From contig CAZJWF010000127.1 of the NCBI GenBank assembly GCA_964549375.1, positions 1-8,387 on the forward strand: a stretch of DNA of 8,387 nt, given 5' to 3'. The notes under the pieces are model-generated. The model was given only the letters and a program-made list of their open reading frames with translations. It made no database searches and had not been told where the DNA came from. A program made the translations under genes and the position numbers. Of this stretch, positions 1 to 6,881 are shown in pieces. Numbering within the stretch: the stretch's first letter is position 1; each line of letters starts with the position of its first letter. Source of the stretch: JAHDDY01 sp964549375 (lineage in GTDB: Bacteria; Pseudomonadota; Alphaproteobacteria; Rhodobacterales; Rhodobacteraceae).

Positions 1-5
1 TATCG

Positions 6-1385
6 TCACCGAATATCTACAATCTCAGGTCCCATCAGGAGGTTAGGCAACCACGTCGATATGAATGGCACATAGGTGATCAGGATCAAGAACACGAACA
101 AGATTGCCACGAACGGCAACGCCGCCCGCACCACGCCCATCACTGACATATTCGCGACACCGGCAGTGACAAACAGATTGAGTCCTACTGGCGGAGTGAT
201 CATCCCAATCTCCATGTTCACGACCATGATGATCCCCAGATGGATCGGATCGATTCCGAGCTTCATCGCTATTGGGAAAACCAACGGCGCGACGATAATC
301 AACAATCCCGATGGTTCCATGAATTGGCCGCCGATAAGCAGCATCACGTTGACGATGACCAAGAACATCACGGGGCCATAGCCAGCCTCCAGCATGATTG
401 CGGCGATGTGCTGGGGAATTTGCTCTTCGGTGAGAACGTGTTTGAGGATCAGTGCGTTCGCAATGATGAACATGAGGGTAGTGGTCAGCTTTGCTGCTTC
501 GAACAGAACCCGTTTGGTGTCAGGGTGGAACCAGACGGACAATAGCGTCCACGGACGCGATAGGAACGAGCGATTTTCTTGATCGCCTTCGACATGGAGC
601 GGCCCCATGTCCCGATAGACAAAATTGGCGATGAAGAACGCGTAGACAGCAGCAACGGCTGCCGCTTCGGTCGGTGTGAAGATACCGCCATAAATGCCGC
701 CAAGGATGATGACGATTAGGAATAGACCCCACCCGGCGTCGCCCAGCGTCGCAAACCAGGATACCCAACTCGCTTTTGGCTCGCGTGGCATGCCTTTTAT
801 CGTCGCGGCAATGTAGATGCCGATCATCAACATTAAACCTGCGATTAACCCGGGGATCACCCCCGCTAGGAACATGCGGCCCACTGAGACGTCAGTAGCG
901 GCTGCATAAACGACCATCACGATAGAGGGCGGAATCAGAATGCCAAGTGTTCCTGCGTTACAGATGACGCCCGCCGCGAACTCCTTCGAATAGCCAACCT
1001 GACGCATTCCGGCGATCACGATTGAACCAACCGCAACGACGGTGGCAGGAGAAGATCCTGATAAAGCGGCAAAAAGCATGCACGCGAACACACTCGCGAT
1101 CGCCAACCCACCGCGAAAGTGACCCACTGAAGCAATCGCAAAGTCAATGATCCGTCGCGCGACCCCCCCTGTCGACATGAACGCGCTGGCGAGAATGAAG
1201 AACGGAATTGCCAACAGCGTGAAGTGACCATCGAATGCCGAGAACAACGTTTGCGCAATAGAGGCGAGCGAGCCGTCGGAATAGATGAGGAGAAACAGAA
1301 TGGATGAGAGGCCCAATGCCACGGCAATAGGGACTCCGATCAGCAGTAACGTGATGACAAGCCCGAAGAGAACAGCGACCGTCAT
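6..1385 (-). CDS. dctM: DctM, large membrane subunit of a C4-dicarboxylate TRAP transporter
   Basis: This is the permease subunit of a tripartite ATP-independent periplasmic (TRAP) transporter. It sits in the inner membrane and moves the substrate delivered by DctP, driven by an ion gradient. The 459-residue protein is almost entirely hydrophobic helices. Family motifs are visible in order: PFFILA (61-66), SGSSPATVVAVG (109-120), GILIPPSI (148-155), GGIFTPTEAAAVA (233-245), GQFMEPSG (353-360) and MITPPVGLNLFV (395-406). A polar stretch at about 197-292 interrupts the helices and makes the protein somewhat longer than many DctM proteins; this is common in C4-dicarboxylate types. The ATG start overlaps the dctQ stop codon (ATGA, 1382-1385), so translation is probably coupled. 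The TGA stop lies 6 bp from the window edge, so nothing can be said about a terminator. The family is certain; the C4-dicarboxylate substrate is inferred from DctP and from DctBD. Confidence 0.96.
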   Translation of the reverse strand: MTVAVLFGLVITLLLIGVPIAVALGLSSILFLLIYSDGSLASIAQTLFSAFDGHFTLLAIPFFILASAFMSTGGVARRIIDFAIASVGHFRGGLAIASVFACMLFAALSGSSPATVVAVGSIVIAGMRQVGYSKEFAAGVICNAGTLGILIPPSIVMVVYAAATDVSVGRMFLAGVIPGLIAGLMLMIGIYIAATIKGMPREPKASWVSWFATLGDAGWGLFLIVIILGGIYGGIFTPTEAAAVAAVYAFFIANFVYRDMGPLHVEGDQENRSFLSRPWTLLSVWFHPDTKRVLFEAAKLTTTLMFIIANALILKHVLTEEQIPQHIAAIMLEAGYGPVMFLVIVNVMLLIGGQFMEPSGLLIIVAPLVFPIAMKLGIDPIHLGIIMVVNMEIGMITPPVGLNLFVTAGVANMSVMGVVRAALPFVAILFVFLILITYVPFISTWLPNLLMGPEIVDIR

Positions 1386-2086
1386 TGTTTTTCACCCGCA
1401 GCGCGCAGCGCAGCCTCTTCAATATCATCTTCAGCCTCGTGACTGGCGACCAACAATTCTTGTCGATCGCTGCCAATGCGAAGCGCAGCTTGCGCGAAGC
1501 GGAGCAGCAGTAGGGTCATACTGAGAGGTAAAATCAGGTAGGGGATGAATTTAGGGATATAGTCGTAGGACTCGCCTTGATTGAACGGTTCTTCAATAAA
1601 GCGAAGCCAATCTCCCATTGGGATATCGTTGACTTCGTACCACGCTTGATCGCGCCATTGATTCTTAATTTCGGCAAGGCCTAACGGTCCGGCAATCCAA
1701 TCGTTGTAGAGGTTAGGAACAGGTGGGTATCCTGCGAAGGGTGCCCAATAATTCCATGAACCGACGAGCAGTAGACCGGCAAAGAGCAAGCAACATACGA
1801 CAGCCAGAATGGTTAGTCTCTTACGTGCACGGGGAGCAACCGCTTTGACGATGACATCAACACCCAAGTGCGCGTTGACCTTCACACAGTAAGACGCGCC
1901 GAGAAGCACCATCCATGCAAACAGAAAGACTGTCGCCTCCAATGCCCAAAGAATGTTTGTGTCAAACACATAGCGCGCTGCGACATTGGCGAATGTGATG
2001 ATCGTCATGAGGCCCAGTAAAATCGCGAGCAGCGACTCTTCAAGCTGATCGAGCCACGATCGGTCTTTGGCTACACCAGGTGTCAC
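1382..2086 (-). CDS. dctQ: DctQ, small membrane subunit of the TRAP transporter
   Basis: This is the small four-helix subunit that pairs with DctM in the inner membrane. Hydrophobic segments lie at about residues 18-36, 47-67, 90-110 and 178-202. The family signature NVAARYVF (34-41) is followed by ALEATVFLFAWMVLLGASY (48-66) and NAHLGVDVI (71-79). At 234 residues it is longer than typical DctQ proteins because of a polar insert rich in Trp, Asn and Pro between helices 3 and 4 (about 111-177). The R. capsulatus C4-dicarboxylate DctQ is similarly long. The start is a GTG at 2084-2086, supported by a good ribosome site on the minus strand (AAGGGGA, 2092-2098) with 6 nt between GGGG and the GTG. 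The acidic C-terminal tail (HEAEDDIEEAALRAA, 216-230) is probably cytoplasmic. The stop overlaps the dctM start by 4 nt. Confidence 0.95.
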   Translation of the reverse strand: MTPGVAKDRSWLDQLEESLLAILLGLMTIITFANVAARYVFDTNILWALEATVFLFAWMVLLGASYCVKVNAHLGVDVIVKAVAPRARKRLTILAVVCCLLFAGLLLVGSWNYWAPFAGYPPVPNLYNDWIAGPLGLAEIKNQWRDQAWYEVNDIPMGDWLRFIEEPFNQGESYDYIPKFIPYLILPLSMTLLLLRFAQAALRIGSDRQELLVASHEAEDDIEEAALRAAGEKQ

Positions 2087-2125
2087 GGGTGTCCCCTTTT
2101 CAGATGAGCGAAATGATCTAGTAGA

Positions 2126-2151
2126 ACGCCATCCGAATTCTCGGATGGCGT
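2126..2151 (-). promoter_or_regulatory. Stem-loop between dctP and dctQ
   Basis: A perfect 11-bp stem (ACGCCATCCGA paired with TCGGATGGCGT) has a 4-nt loop, in the 99-bp gap between the dctP stop and the dctQ start. It is not followed by a T tract in the direction of transcription (TTCTACTAGATC follows), so it does not look like a strong intrinsic terminator. In TRAP operons the binding protein is needed in excess over the membrane subunits. A hairpin here could protect the 3' end of a dctP mRNA or attenuate read-through into dctQM. The structure is seen directly; the role is inferred. Confidence 0.7.
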
Positions 2152-2185
2152 GGAAGAACTCAAAAATGATCGTCGAATAAAGAGA

Positions 2186-3193
2186 TTAGGATCCGGCGTT
2201 CGCCGCTTGTGCTGCATCGACTAGATCTGCTGGAACATCGCCCTCGAACTTCTTCCAAACAGGCTTCAGCGCATTGACCCACGCTTTGCGTTGTTCAGCA
2301 TTCAGAGTTCGTACCTCGCCACCTGCCTGGATGATAAGATCTTTGTTCTCTTGGTTTACTGCGGCTGACTCAGCATTCCGTGTGCCGGTAACTTCAGTAA
2401 CGATTTGGCCGAGTTGAGTTCGTTGATCATCCGGCAATCCACCCCAGAAGTCAGTTGATGTGACGAGAAGGTAATCAATGATACCGTGGTTCGTTTCCGT
2501 TACACCATCTTGGACTTCAAAGAATTTCTTACCGTAAATGTTCGACCAGGTGTTTTCCTGCCCATCAACAACCTTGGTTTGGAGTGCACCATAAACTTCT
2601 TTGAACGCCATTTTCTGTGGGTTTGCGCCGAGCTGTTCAAATTGAGCGATCAAAACGTCGGATGATTGAGTACGGAATTTCAAACCGGAAGCATCATCTG
2701 GCAGTACCAATGGCTTGCTAGCTGACATTTGCTTCATGCCATTATGCCAGTACGCAAGTCCTTGAAGGCCACGGCGACGCATTGAGTTTAGCAATTTGCG
2801 ACCTGCTGGACCTGCTTGAAAGCGGTCAACGGCACTAATGTCAGTAAACATGAACGGAAGGTCGAAGACACGAAATTGCTTGGTGAACTTCTCGAACTTT
2901 GACAATGATGGTGCAGCTAACTGAACGTCACCATTCAACATAGCTTCGAGAACTTTGTTGTCGTCGTACAGTGAGGAGTTGGGGAAGACCTCCATGCACA
3001 TCGAACCATTCATCTCTTCGTTGACGCGCTTCGCCAAGAGGGTCGCGGCTATTCCCTTCGGATGCTTGTCTGTGTTCGTAACGTGACTGAACTTAACGAC
3101 GGTCTCGCCCGGATCGCAGGCGGCGTGTGCAGCGCTTGCCCCGAATGCCAGAGTTAACGCTGTGGCTACGACGATATGATGTTTGATGCGCAT
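2186..3193 (-). CDS. dctP: DctP, periplasmic C4-dicarboxylate-binding protein of the TRAP transporter
   Basis: This is the extracytoplasmic solute receptor of the TRAP system. It binds C4-dicarboxylates such as malate, succinate or fumarate and passes them to DctQM. A Sec signal peptide covers residues 1-24 (basic MRIKHH, hydrophobic core, AHA cleavage motif), leaving a mature protein beginning ACDPGE. Family features follow: VVKFSHVTN (32-40), LYDDNKVLEAMLNGDVQ (75-91), LKFRTQ (171-176) with Arg174 in the position of the carboxylate-clamping arginine of the family, and QENTWSNIY (212-220) close to the QENP.SNIY motif of dicarboxylate binders. The length of 335 residues is normal. Cys26 and Cys66 could form a disulfide in the periplasm. 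The ATG at 3191-3193 has a ribosome site (GGGAG, 3201-3205) 7 nt upstream. The gene follows dctD after a 193-bp regulatory gap. Exact substrate preference cannot be read from the sequence. Confidence 0.96.
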   Translation of the reverse strand: MRIKHHIVVATALTLAFGASAAHAACDPGETVVKFSHVTNTDKHPKGIAATLLAKRVNEEMNGSMCMEVFPNSSLYDDNKVLEAMLNGDVQLAAPSLSKFEKFTKQFRVFDLPFMFTDISAVDRFQAGPAGRKLLNSMRRRGLQGLAYWHNGMKQMSASKPLVLPDDASGLKFRTQSSDVLIAQFEQLGANPQKMAFKEVYGALQTKVVDGQENTWSNIYGKKFFEVQDGVTETNHGIIDYLLVTSTDFWGGLPDDQRTQLGQIVTEVTGTRNAESAAVNQENKDLIIQAGGEVRTLNAEQRKAWVNALKPVWKKFEGDVPADLVDAAQAANAGS

Positions 3194-3287
3194 TAATGAT
3201 CTCCCAAAATTTGCGACGGATAACTTATCGCTCTCAGCGGCGACTGCAAATTGTTTCGCGCCTTATGGTCTGTTCCAACAACAACAA

Positions 3288-3303
3288 AGCAATGTGTGTA
3301 CAA
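3288..3303 (-). promoter_or_regulatory. Candidate sigma-54 promoter of dctPQM
   Basis: On the minus strand this reads TTGTACACACATTGCT. Compared with the sigma-54 consensus TGGCACG-N4-TTGCW, the -12 element TTGCT is perfect and the spacing from the conserved G of the -24 element to the GC of the -12 element is exact. The -24 element is TTGTAC instead of TGGCAC, so the usual GG is TG. Transcription would start near 3277, giving a leader of about 84 nt before dctP. The location between dctD, an enhancer-binding activator, and its expected target operon supports the call. The imperfect -24 element keeps confidence moderate. No better GG-N10-GC match was found in the 193-bp gap on this strand. 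Confidence 0.45.
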
Positions 3304-3386
3304 GGAAAAGGTCGATCCGTGACTGTTGACGTTTCGTATCTTACCCAAAAGTTGACTGCACACGGGTGAAAGTGGGAAAAACCCGA

Positions 3387-4727
3387 TCAAGCCCCGTCCG
3401 AAACAAAGTCTTCGCGCCGGAGTGCATATTTTTGCATTTTTTCGTACAGCGTTTTCCGTGAGACCTTAAGCGATTCGTATGTATCTCTCAGGTTCCCGCC
3501 ATGGGCTGCAAGAGTCGCTGCGATAGTTGCTTTCTCGAATTGTTCAGCCTGTTCAGCTAACCCTTTGTCGTTAGGTAATTCCTGGATTTCATCAATGCCG
3601 AGACCAAGTACGAAACGCTCAGCGACATTCCTCATTTCTCGGACATTTCCCGGCCAACTTCGACGACTGAGGGCGGCCAGAACATCCGGTGGCACGTCCG
3701 GCGGGTCTCGTCGAAATCGTTTTGCTGCGGTTTCGACGAGGTGCTGAAATAGCCTTGGCGCATCATCGATCCTGTCTCGCAAAGGAGGGACCGCGATCGT
3801 AACGGGCGCTAGTCGATAGTAGAGATCGCTACGAAATTTTCCTTCGGCCACAGCCGCTTCTAAATCAACGTTTGTCGAGGCAATTAAACGAACGTCGAGC
3901 TCGACTCGTTCATTGGAACCAACGCGCTCTATTTCACGAGTCTCGACGACGCGCAGCAGCTTTGCTTGCAGAGCTAGCGGTGCTGCCGCAATCTCATCAA
4001 GGAAAACTGTGCCGCCTCTTGCATGTTCAAAACGTCCAAACCTAGCGCGATGCGCTCCTGAGAATGCCCCCGCCTCGTGACCAAAGAGTTCCGACTCGAT
4101 GTTTCCCTCCGGCAAGGCAGCGAGGTTGACCGCCACGAAAGGTTTATTCTTGCGTTCAGACAAGTCGTGGATGAGTTTGGAAGTTAGTTCTTTTCCGGTG
4201 CCAGTCTCTCCCAAGATCAGGACGTCAATCTCAGACTCCGAGATCGTCCGAATCTTCTGCCCGAGGACTTGCATCACCGCAGACCGACCAACGAGATACG
4301 AACCTGACGGGTCGTCAGCATCCAGCTTCGCTTTGATCTGACGGTTCTCGAGCGTTAATTGACGCAATTCCATCGCCCGCTTCACGACGCCAATCAATCG
4401 GTCAGGGGAGAACGGTTTTTCGAGAAACTCGTATGCGCCCTGACGAATGGCCTTCACCGCAAGCGGGATATCTCCATGACCAGTCACAAGAACAACTGGG
4501 ATGGTCAGATCCACTTCAAGGACCGCCGACAGTAGCTGCATCCCGTCCATCCGCGGCATCCTAATGTCGGAAACCACAACGCCATCAAAACCTGGGGTGA
4601 TATGATCCAACGCACGCTCGGCACGCGCGAATGAGCTGACCTTCAAACCCTCAAGTTCAAGCGCTTGTTGTGTTGAGAGCCTGACGTCCTCTTCGTCGTC
4701 AATTAATATAACTTTCGAGCGGGTCAT
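3387..4727 (-). CDS. dctD: DctD, sigma-54-dependent response regulator of dicarboxylate transport
   Basis: This NtrC-family activator is the partner of DctB. Numbered from the ATG at 4725-4727 (446 residues), it has a receiver domain (about 4-120) with Asp10/Asp11, phospho-acceptor Asp54 (VVSDIRMP), Thr82 and Lys104. An AAA+ domain (about 143-370) follows, with Walker A GETGTGKE (173-180), the sigma-54 contact loop GAFSGA (220-225), Walker B GGTVFLDEI (238-246), ASTN (283-286), FRSDLYYRL (298-306) with the likely arginine finger, and sensor-II WPGNVREMRN (358-367). A Fis-type helix-turn-helix lies at about 397-436. An upstream in-frame ATG at 4758-4760 would add 11 residues that do not resemble a receiver N-terminus. 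The chosen start makes an ATGA overlap with the dctB stop, which fits translational coupling. The contact loop is normally GAFTGA, so the Ser223 variant is unusual. The likely target is the dctP promoter just downstream. Confidence 0.95.
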   Translation of the reverse strand: MTRSKVILIDDEEDVRLSTQQALELEGLKVSSFARAERALDHITPGFDGVVVSDIRMPRMDGMQLLSAVLEVDLTIPVVLVTGHGDIPLAVKAIRQGAYEFLEKPFSPDRLIGVVKRAMELRQLTLENRQIKAKLDADDPSGSYLVGRSAVMQVLGQKIRTISESEIDVLILGETGTGKELTSKLIHDLSERKNKPFVAVNLAALPEGNIESELFGHEAGAFSGAHRARFGRFEHARGGTVFLDEIAAAPLALQAKLLRVVETREIERVGSNERVELDVRLIASTNVDLEAAVAEGKFRSDLYYRLAPVTIAVPPLRDRIDDAPRLFQHLVETAAKRFRRDPPDVPPDVLAALSRRSWPGNVREMRNVAERFVLGLGIDEIQELPNDKGLAEQAEQFEKATIAATLAAHGGNLRDTYESLKVSRKTLYEKMQKYALRREDFVSDGA

Positions 4728-6598
4728 TGAGCCGTGCCAACGATCGAGTCTGCCCGACATAGCTCGACGATAAACCGAGCCCCACCCTCAGGGCGGTTTT
4801 CTGCGGAAATTGTCCCGCCGAAGTCTCGGACAATATTGTAACTTATCGAGAGACCGAGCCCCAAACCTTTGCCAGTCTCTTTCTCTGTGAAGAATGGATC
4901 AAACATCTGCTTCATCGCATCTGCGCCAAGACCAGTTCCATTATCATCGACGATCAGTTTTGCCGTTAGTTTAGAGTTCATCGTGTGTACTCGAATAGAA
5001 GGATTAGCTTTTTCCGAAGTTGCATCTATGGCGTTGCCAATTAAATTCATGATGACATGCTGCAAACGCGTTAGCCCACCCCAAACGCATATATCTGTTT
5101 CGACCTCGATAATCAGGTTAACGGCTCGTTTTTCCAACCGGCCGTGTAGTAACTCAATCGTTTCGTCGACTGCGCGTTTCAGCACGACCGGCTCAGTTGT
5201 ATCCTTCGGTTTCCGGGCAAATGTGGTCAAATGTTTTGAAAGGTGAGCCATACGATCCGTCAATCGCGAAATGCGGGATAAATTGTCGGTGGCTTCGTCG
5301 AATCGTCCCTGTCCTAAAAATGTTTTAGCGTTATCGGAATACGTCCGGATCGCGGCAAGAGGCTGGTTGAACTCGTGGCTCAGCGCTGCCGACATTTGAC
5401 CCAATCCAGCAAGTTTTCCCGCTTGAATCAGTTCCGTCTGAGTGCGGCGAAGATCCTTCTCAGCAAGTGCCCGTTCCTCCACCTCTTGCTCAAGTCGGTT
5501 GTTCGTTTCACGAAGATCAATTGTCCGATCGGCAACGGTGCGTTCGAGTTCACGTTGAACTTCTTCACGTGCTGCGATGCGATCCATTAGGCGTCGACGT
5601 CGTTGCCAGAATGCAAAACCGGCCAACACTAAGGTGGCCAGGACAAGGCCGACGATTGCGATCGTTTGGGAAACCCGTCCGCGTGCTTCCGCAGTTTCAA
5701 CTAACAAGTGAACGGTCCAGTTTTCGACAGTCATTGCTTTCGAAACGTGTAGAAATTCGTCTTGTTCAGCAGAAGACCGGTCGGGGATTGCATAGGCAAT
5801 TGCCCCCTGTGCTCCTTTGCCGGTGATCTGGCCGTCGATAGCAATAGGGGGCAACGACTTCGTGTCGAACTGCTTGTTTCGTTCAATTTTGGCGCGCACT
5901 AAATCAGTCAACGGCACACTTGTGGTTAGTCGCCACTGAGGAGGGCCAGCTAGGATAACAATGCCATTTCTGTCTGTCACAAAAACGGCGTTTCTTCCCA
6001 AGCGCATTTCCTCTTCGATAAGCCCGATTGGAACCTTCACGACGACAACACCAATCACGGGGCCATCTTCCTGAACGGGGTAAGCGAAATAATAACCTCT
6101 CTCTTGAGAAACGACACCAACCGCAAAAAAGCGACCAAGGCGACCTTGCAGCGCCTCTATGAAAAAACGCCGAAAACTGAAATCTCGACCTACGAAAGAA
6201 AGCTCTGAGTTCCAACTTGAAGAGGCAATCGCCACTCCGCGTTCATCAAGTATGTAGGTATCAGCCGCTCCTGAAGCGGCGTTCCAACGTTCTAACCGTC
6301 CATTTATTTTCTTTAGTAGCTCGGGATTTTCAGGTTGTTTCAGTATCTCTACAACGCTTTGTTCATGGGCGTATATTGGAGTAAGTCCGCGGAATCGGCC
6401 TAACCAGCCACTTAAGATCTCGCTGTGCAACGCAAGTTCAGCGTAAGCCTCTTGTTGCAATTTCTGACGAGACTTGCGTTCTACATATACGTAACTGAGC
6501 CACAGCGTTACCCCGATGACAATCAACAACGTGATTGGTAGCAATGCCACCGATTTGGATGCTCTGCTCAAGATCCATGCCCAAAGGATAAACTTCAA
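4724..6598 (-). CDS. dctB: DctB, membrane sensor histidine kinase for C4-dicarboxylates
   Basis: This sensor kinase should autophosphorylate on His and pass phosphate to DctD. Numbered from the first possible start (TTG, 6596-6598, 624 residues): transmembrane helix 1 is at about 17-39, a periplasmic double-PAS-like sensor at about 41-308, and helix 2 at about 311-330. A charged coiled-coil linker (about 335-395) leads to the HisKA domain with SHEFNQPLAAIRTY and His408. The ATPase domain follows, with N box NLIGNAIDA (518-526), G1 DDNGTGL (551-557), F box FDPFFTEK (566-573) and G2 GKGLGLGLSIS (577-586). The periplasmic GRDFSFRRFF (137-146) and GRFFAVGVVS...RGYYFA (155-172) match the pattern of DctB sensors. 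The start is uncertain: a promoter -10 element ends only 8 nt upstream of this TTG, so a second TTG at 6569-6571 (615 residues) is more likely; neither has a strong ribosome site. The stop overlaps dctD by 4 nt. Confidence 0.93.
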   Translation of the reverse strand: MKFILWAWILSRASKSVALLPITLLIVIGVTLWLSYVYVERKSRQKLQQEAYAELALHSEILSGWLGRFRGLTPIYAHEQSVVEILKQPENPELLKKINGRLERWNAASGAADTYILDERGVAIASSSWNSELSFVGRDFSFRRFFIEALQGRLGRFFAVGVVSQERGYYFAYPVQEDGPVIGVVVVKVPIGLIEEEMRLGRNAVFVTDRNGIVILAGPPQWRLTTSVPLTDLVRAKIERNKQFDTKSLPPIAIDGQITGKGAQGAIAYAIPDRSSAEQDEFLHVSKAMTVENWTVHLLVETAEARGRVSQTIAIVGLVLATLVLAGFAFWQRRRRLMDRIAAREEVQRELERTVADRTIDLRETNNRLEQEVEERALAEKDLRRTQTELIQAGKLAGLGQMSAALSHEFNQPLAAIRTYSDNAKTFLGQGRFDEATDNLSRISRLTDRMAHLSKHLTTFARKPKDTTEPVVLKRAVDETIELLHGRLEKRAVNLIIEVETDICVWGGLTRLQHVIMNLIGNAIDATSEKANPSIRVHTMNSKLTAKLIVDDNGTGLGADAMKQMFDPFFTEKETGKGLGLGLSISYNIVRDFGGTISAENRPEGGARFIVELCRADSIVGTAQ

Positions 6599-6606
6599 GA
6601 AGCCCG

Positions 6607-6633
6607 ATTATAACAATCCCAGAGGAGTGGCAA
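6607..6633 (-). promoter_or_regulatory. Sigma-70-type promoter for dctBD
   Basis: On the minus strand, TTGCCA (6628-6633, 5 of 6 to TTGACA) and a perfect TATAAT (6607-6612) are separated by 15 bp. The -10 is extended by TG one base upstream (TGTTATAAT), which can compensate for a short spacer. Transcription would begin near 6600, just before the first possible dctB start. This suggests constitutive low-level expression of the two regulators from a vegetative promoter, unlike the sigma-54-type element ahead of dctP. The match is seen in sequence; activity is inferred. Confidence 0.55.
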
Positions 6634-6754
6634 CGGTTCGATCTTCCGCCAATCAACCAAAAATAGAAACAATGTCAAAAAACAGCTAATCGAATTATGA
6701 CGTTACGAAACAGTAACATTCAAAGCGAGTATTTTATACGACTTGGAAACAAGA

Positions 6755-6792
6755 TTTTTTTTTCTGAGTAATTTATTCAAAAATCAAAAAAA
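6755..6792. other. A/T tracts in the dctB-porin divergent region, possible bent DNA
   Basis: A run of nine T (6755-6763), five A (6779-6783) and seven A (6786-6792) lies in the middle of the 283-bp divergent gap. Such tracts often give intrinsic curvature and favour binding by nucleoid proteins. AATCAAAAAAATA (6782-6794) is one base short of the IHF consensus WATCAANNNNTTR. This is a description of composition; no protein binding is shown. Confidence 0.4.
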
Positions 6793-6821
6793 TACTATTG
6801 TCAGACGTACCCTAATCGCAA

Positions 6822-6855
6822 TTCAACGTTGAAGTTACAGAAAACACTTCAACGT
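6822..6855. repeat. Palindrome and inverted repeat ahead of the porin
   Basis: TTCAACGTTGAA (6822-6833) is a perfect 12-bp palindrome. Its right part also takes part in a perfect 10-bp inverted repeat, ACGTTGAAGT (6826-6835) and ACTTCAACGT (6846-6855), with a 10-nt spacer. TTCAACGT therefore occurs twice in direct orientation, 26 bp apart, plus once inverted. It ends 11 nt before the porin ribosome site. It could be a repressor or activator operator with three half-sites, or if transcribed, a leader hairpin with two mutually exclusive pairings. The repeat is certain; the role is inferred. Confidence 0.75.
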
Positions 6856-6881
6856 GTATTAAAATAGGGAGACTCAAAGTT

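Noticed and set aside
3246..3262. A second sigma-54-like sequence on the minus strand (GGCGCG ... TTTGC) downstream of the chosen candidate.
   Set aside because: The GG to GC spacing is 13 instead of 10, and sigma-54 promoters do not tolerate this change.
3193..3390. A 65-codon open frame on the minus strand fills the whole dctD-dctP gap. It starts at a TTG overlapping the dctD stop and ends in TAATG with the dctP start.
   Set aside because: It has no ribosome site, starts with TTG, resembles no known protein and runs through the candidate sigma-54 promoter and its leader. A stop-free run of this length in about 200 bp can occur by chance, although the tight junctions at both ends are curious.
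6702..6717. A short inverted repeat, GTTAC-6-GTAAC, in the dctB-porin gap.
   Set aside because: Only 5 bp per arm, which is expected by chance in a region of this size, and not placed at a recognisable promoter.
6798..6826. A possible sigma-70 promoter for the porin (TTGTCA, 17 bp, ATTCAA).
   Set aside because: The -35 is fair but the -10 matches TATAAT poorly, so it is not listed as a promoter; no better one was seen.
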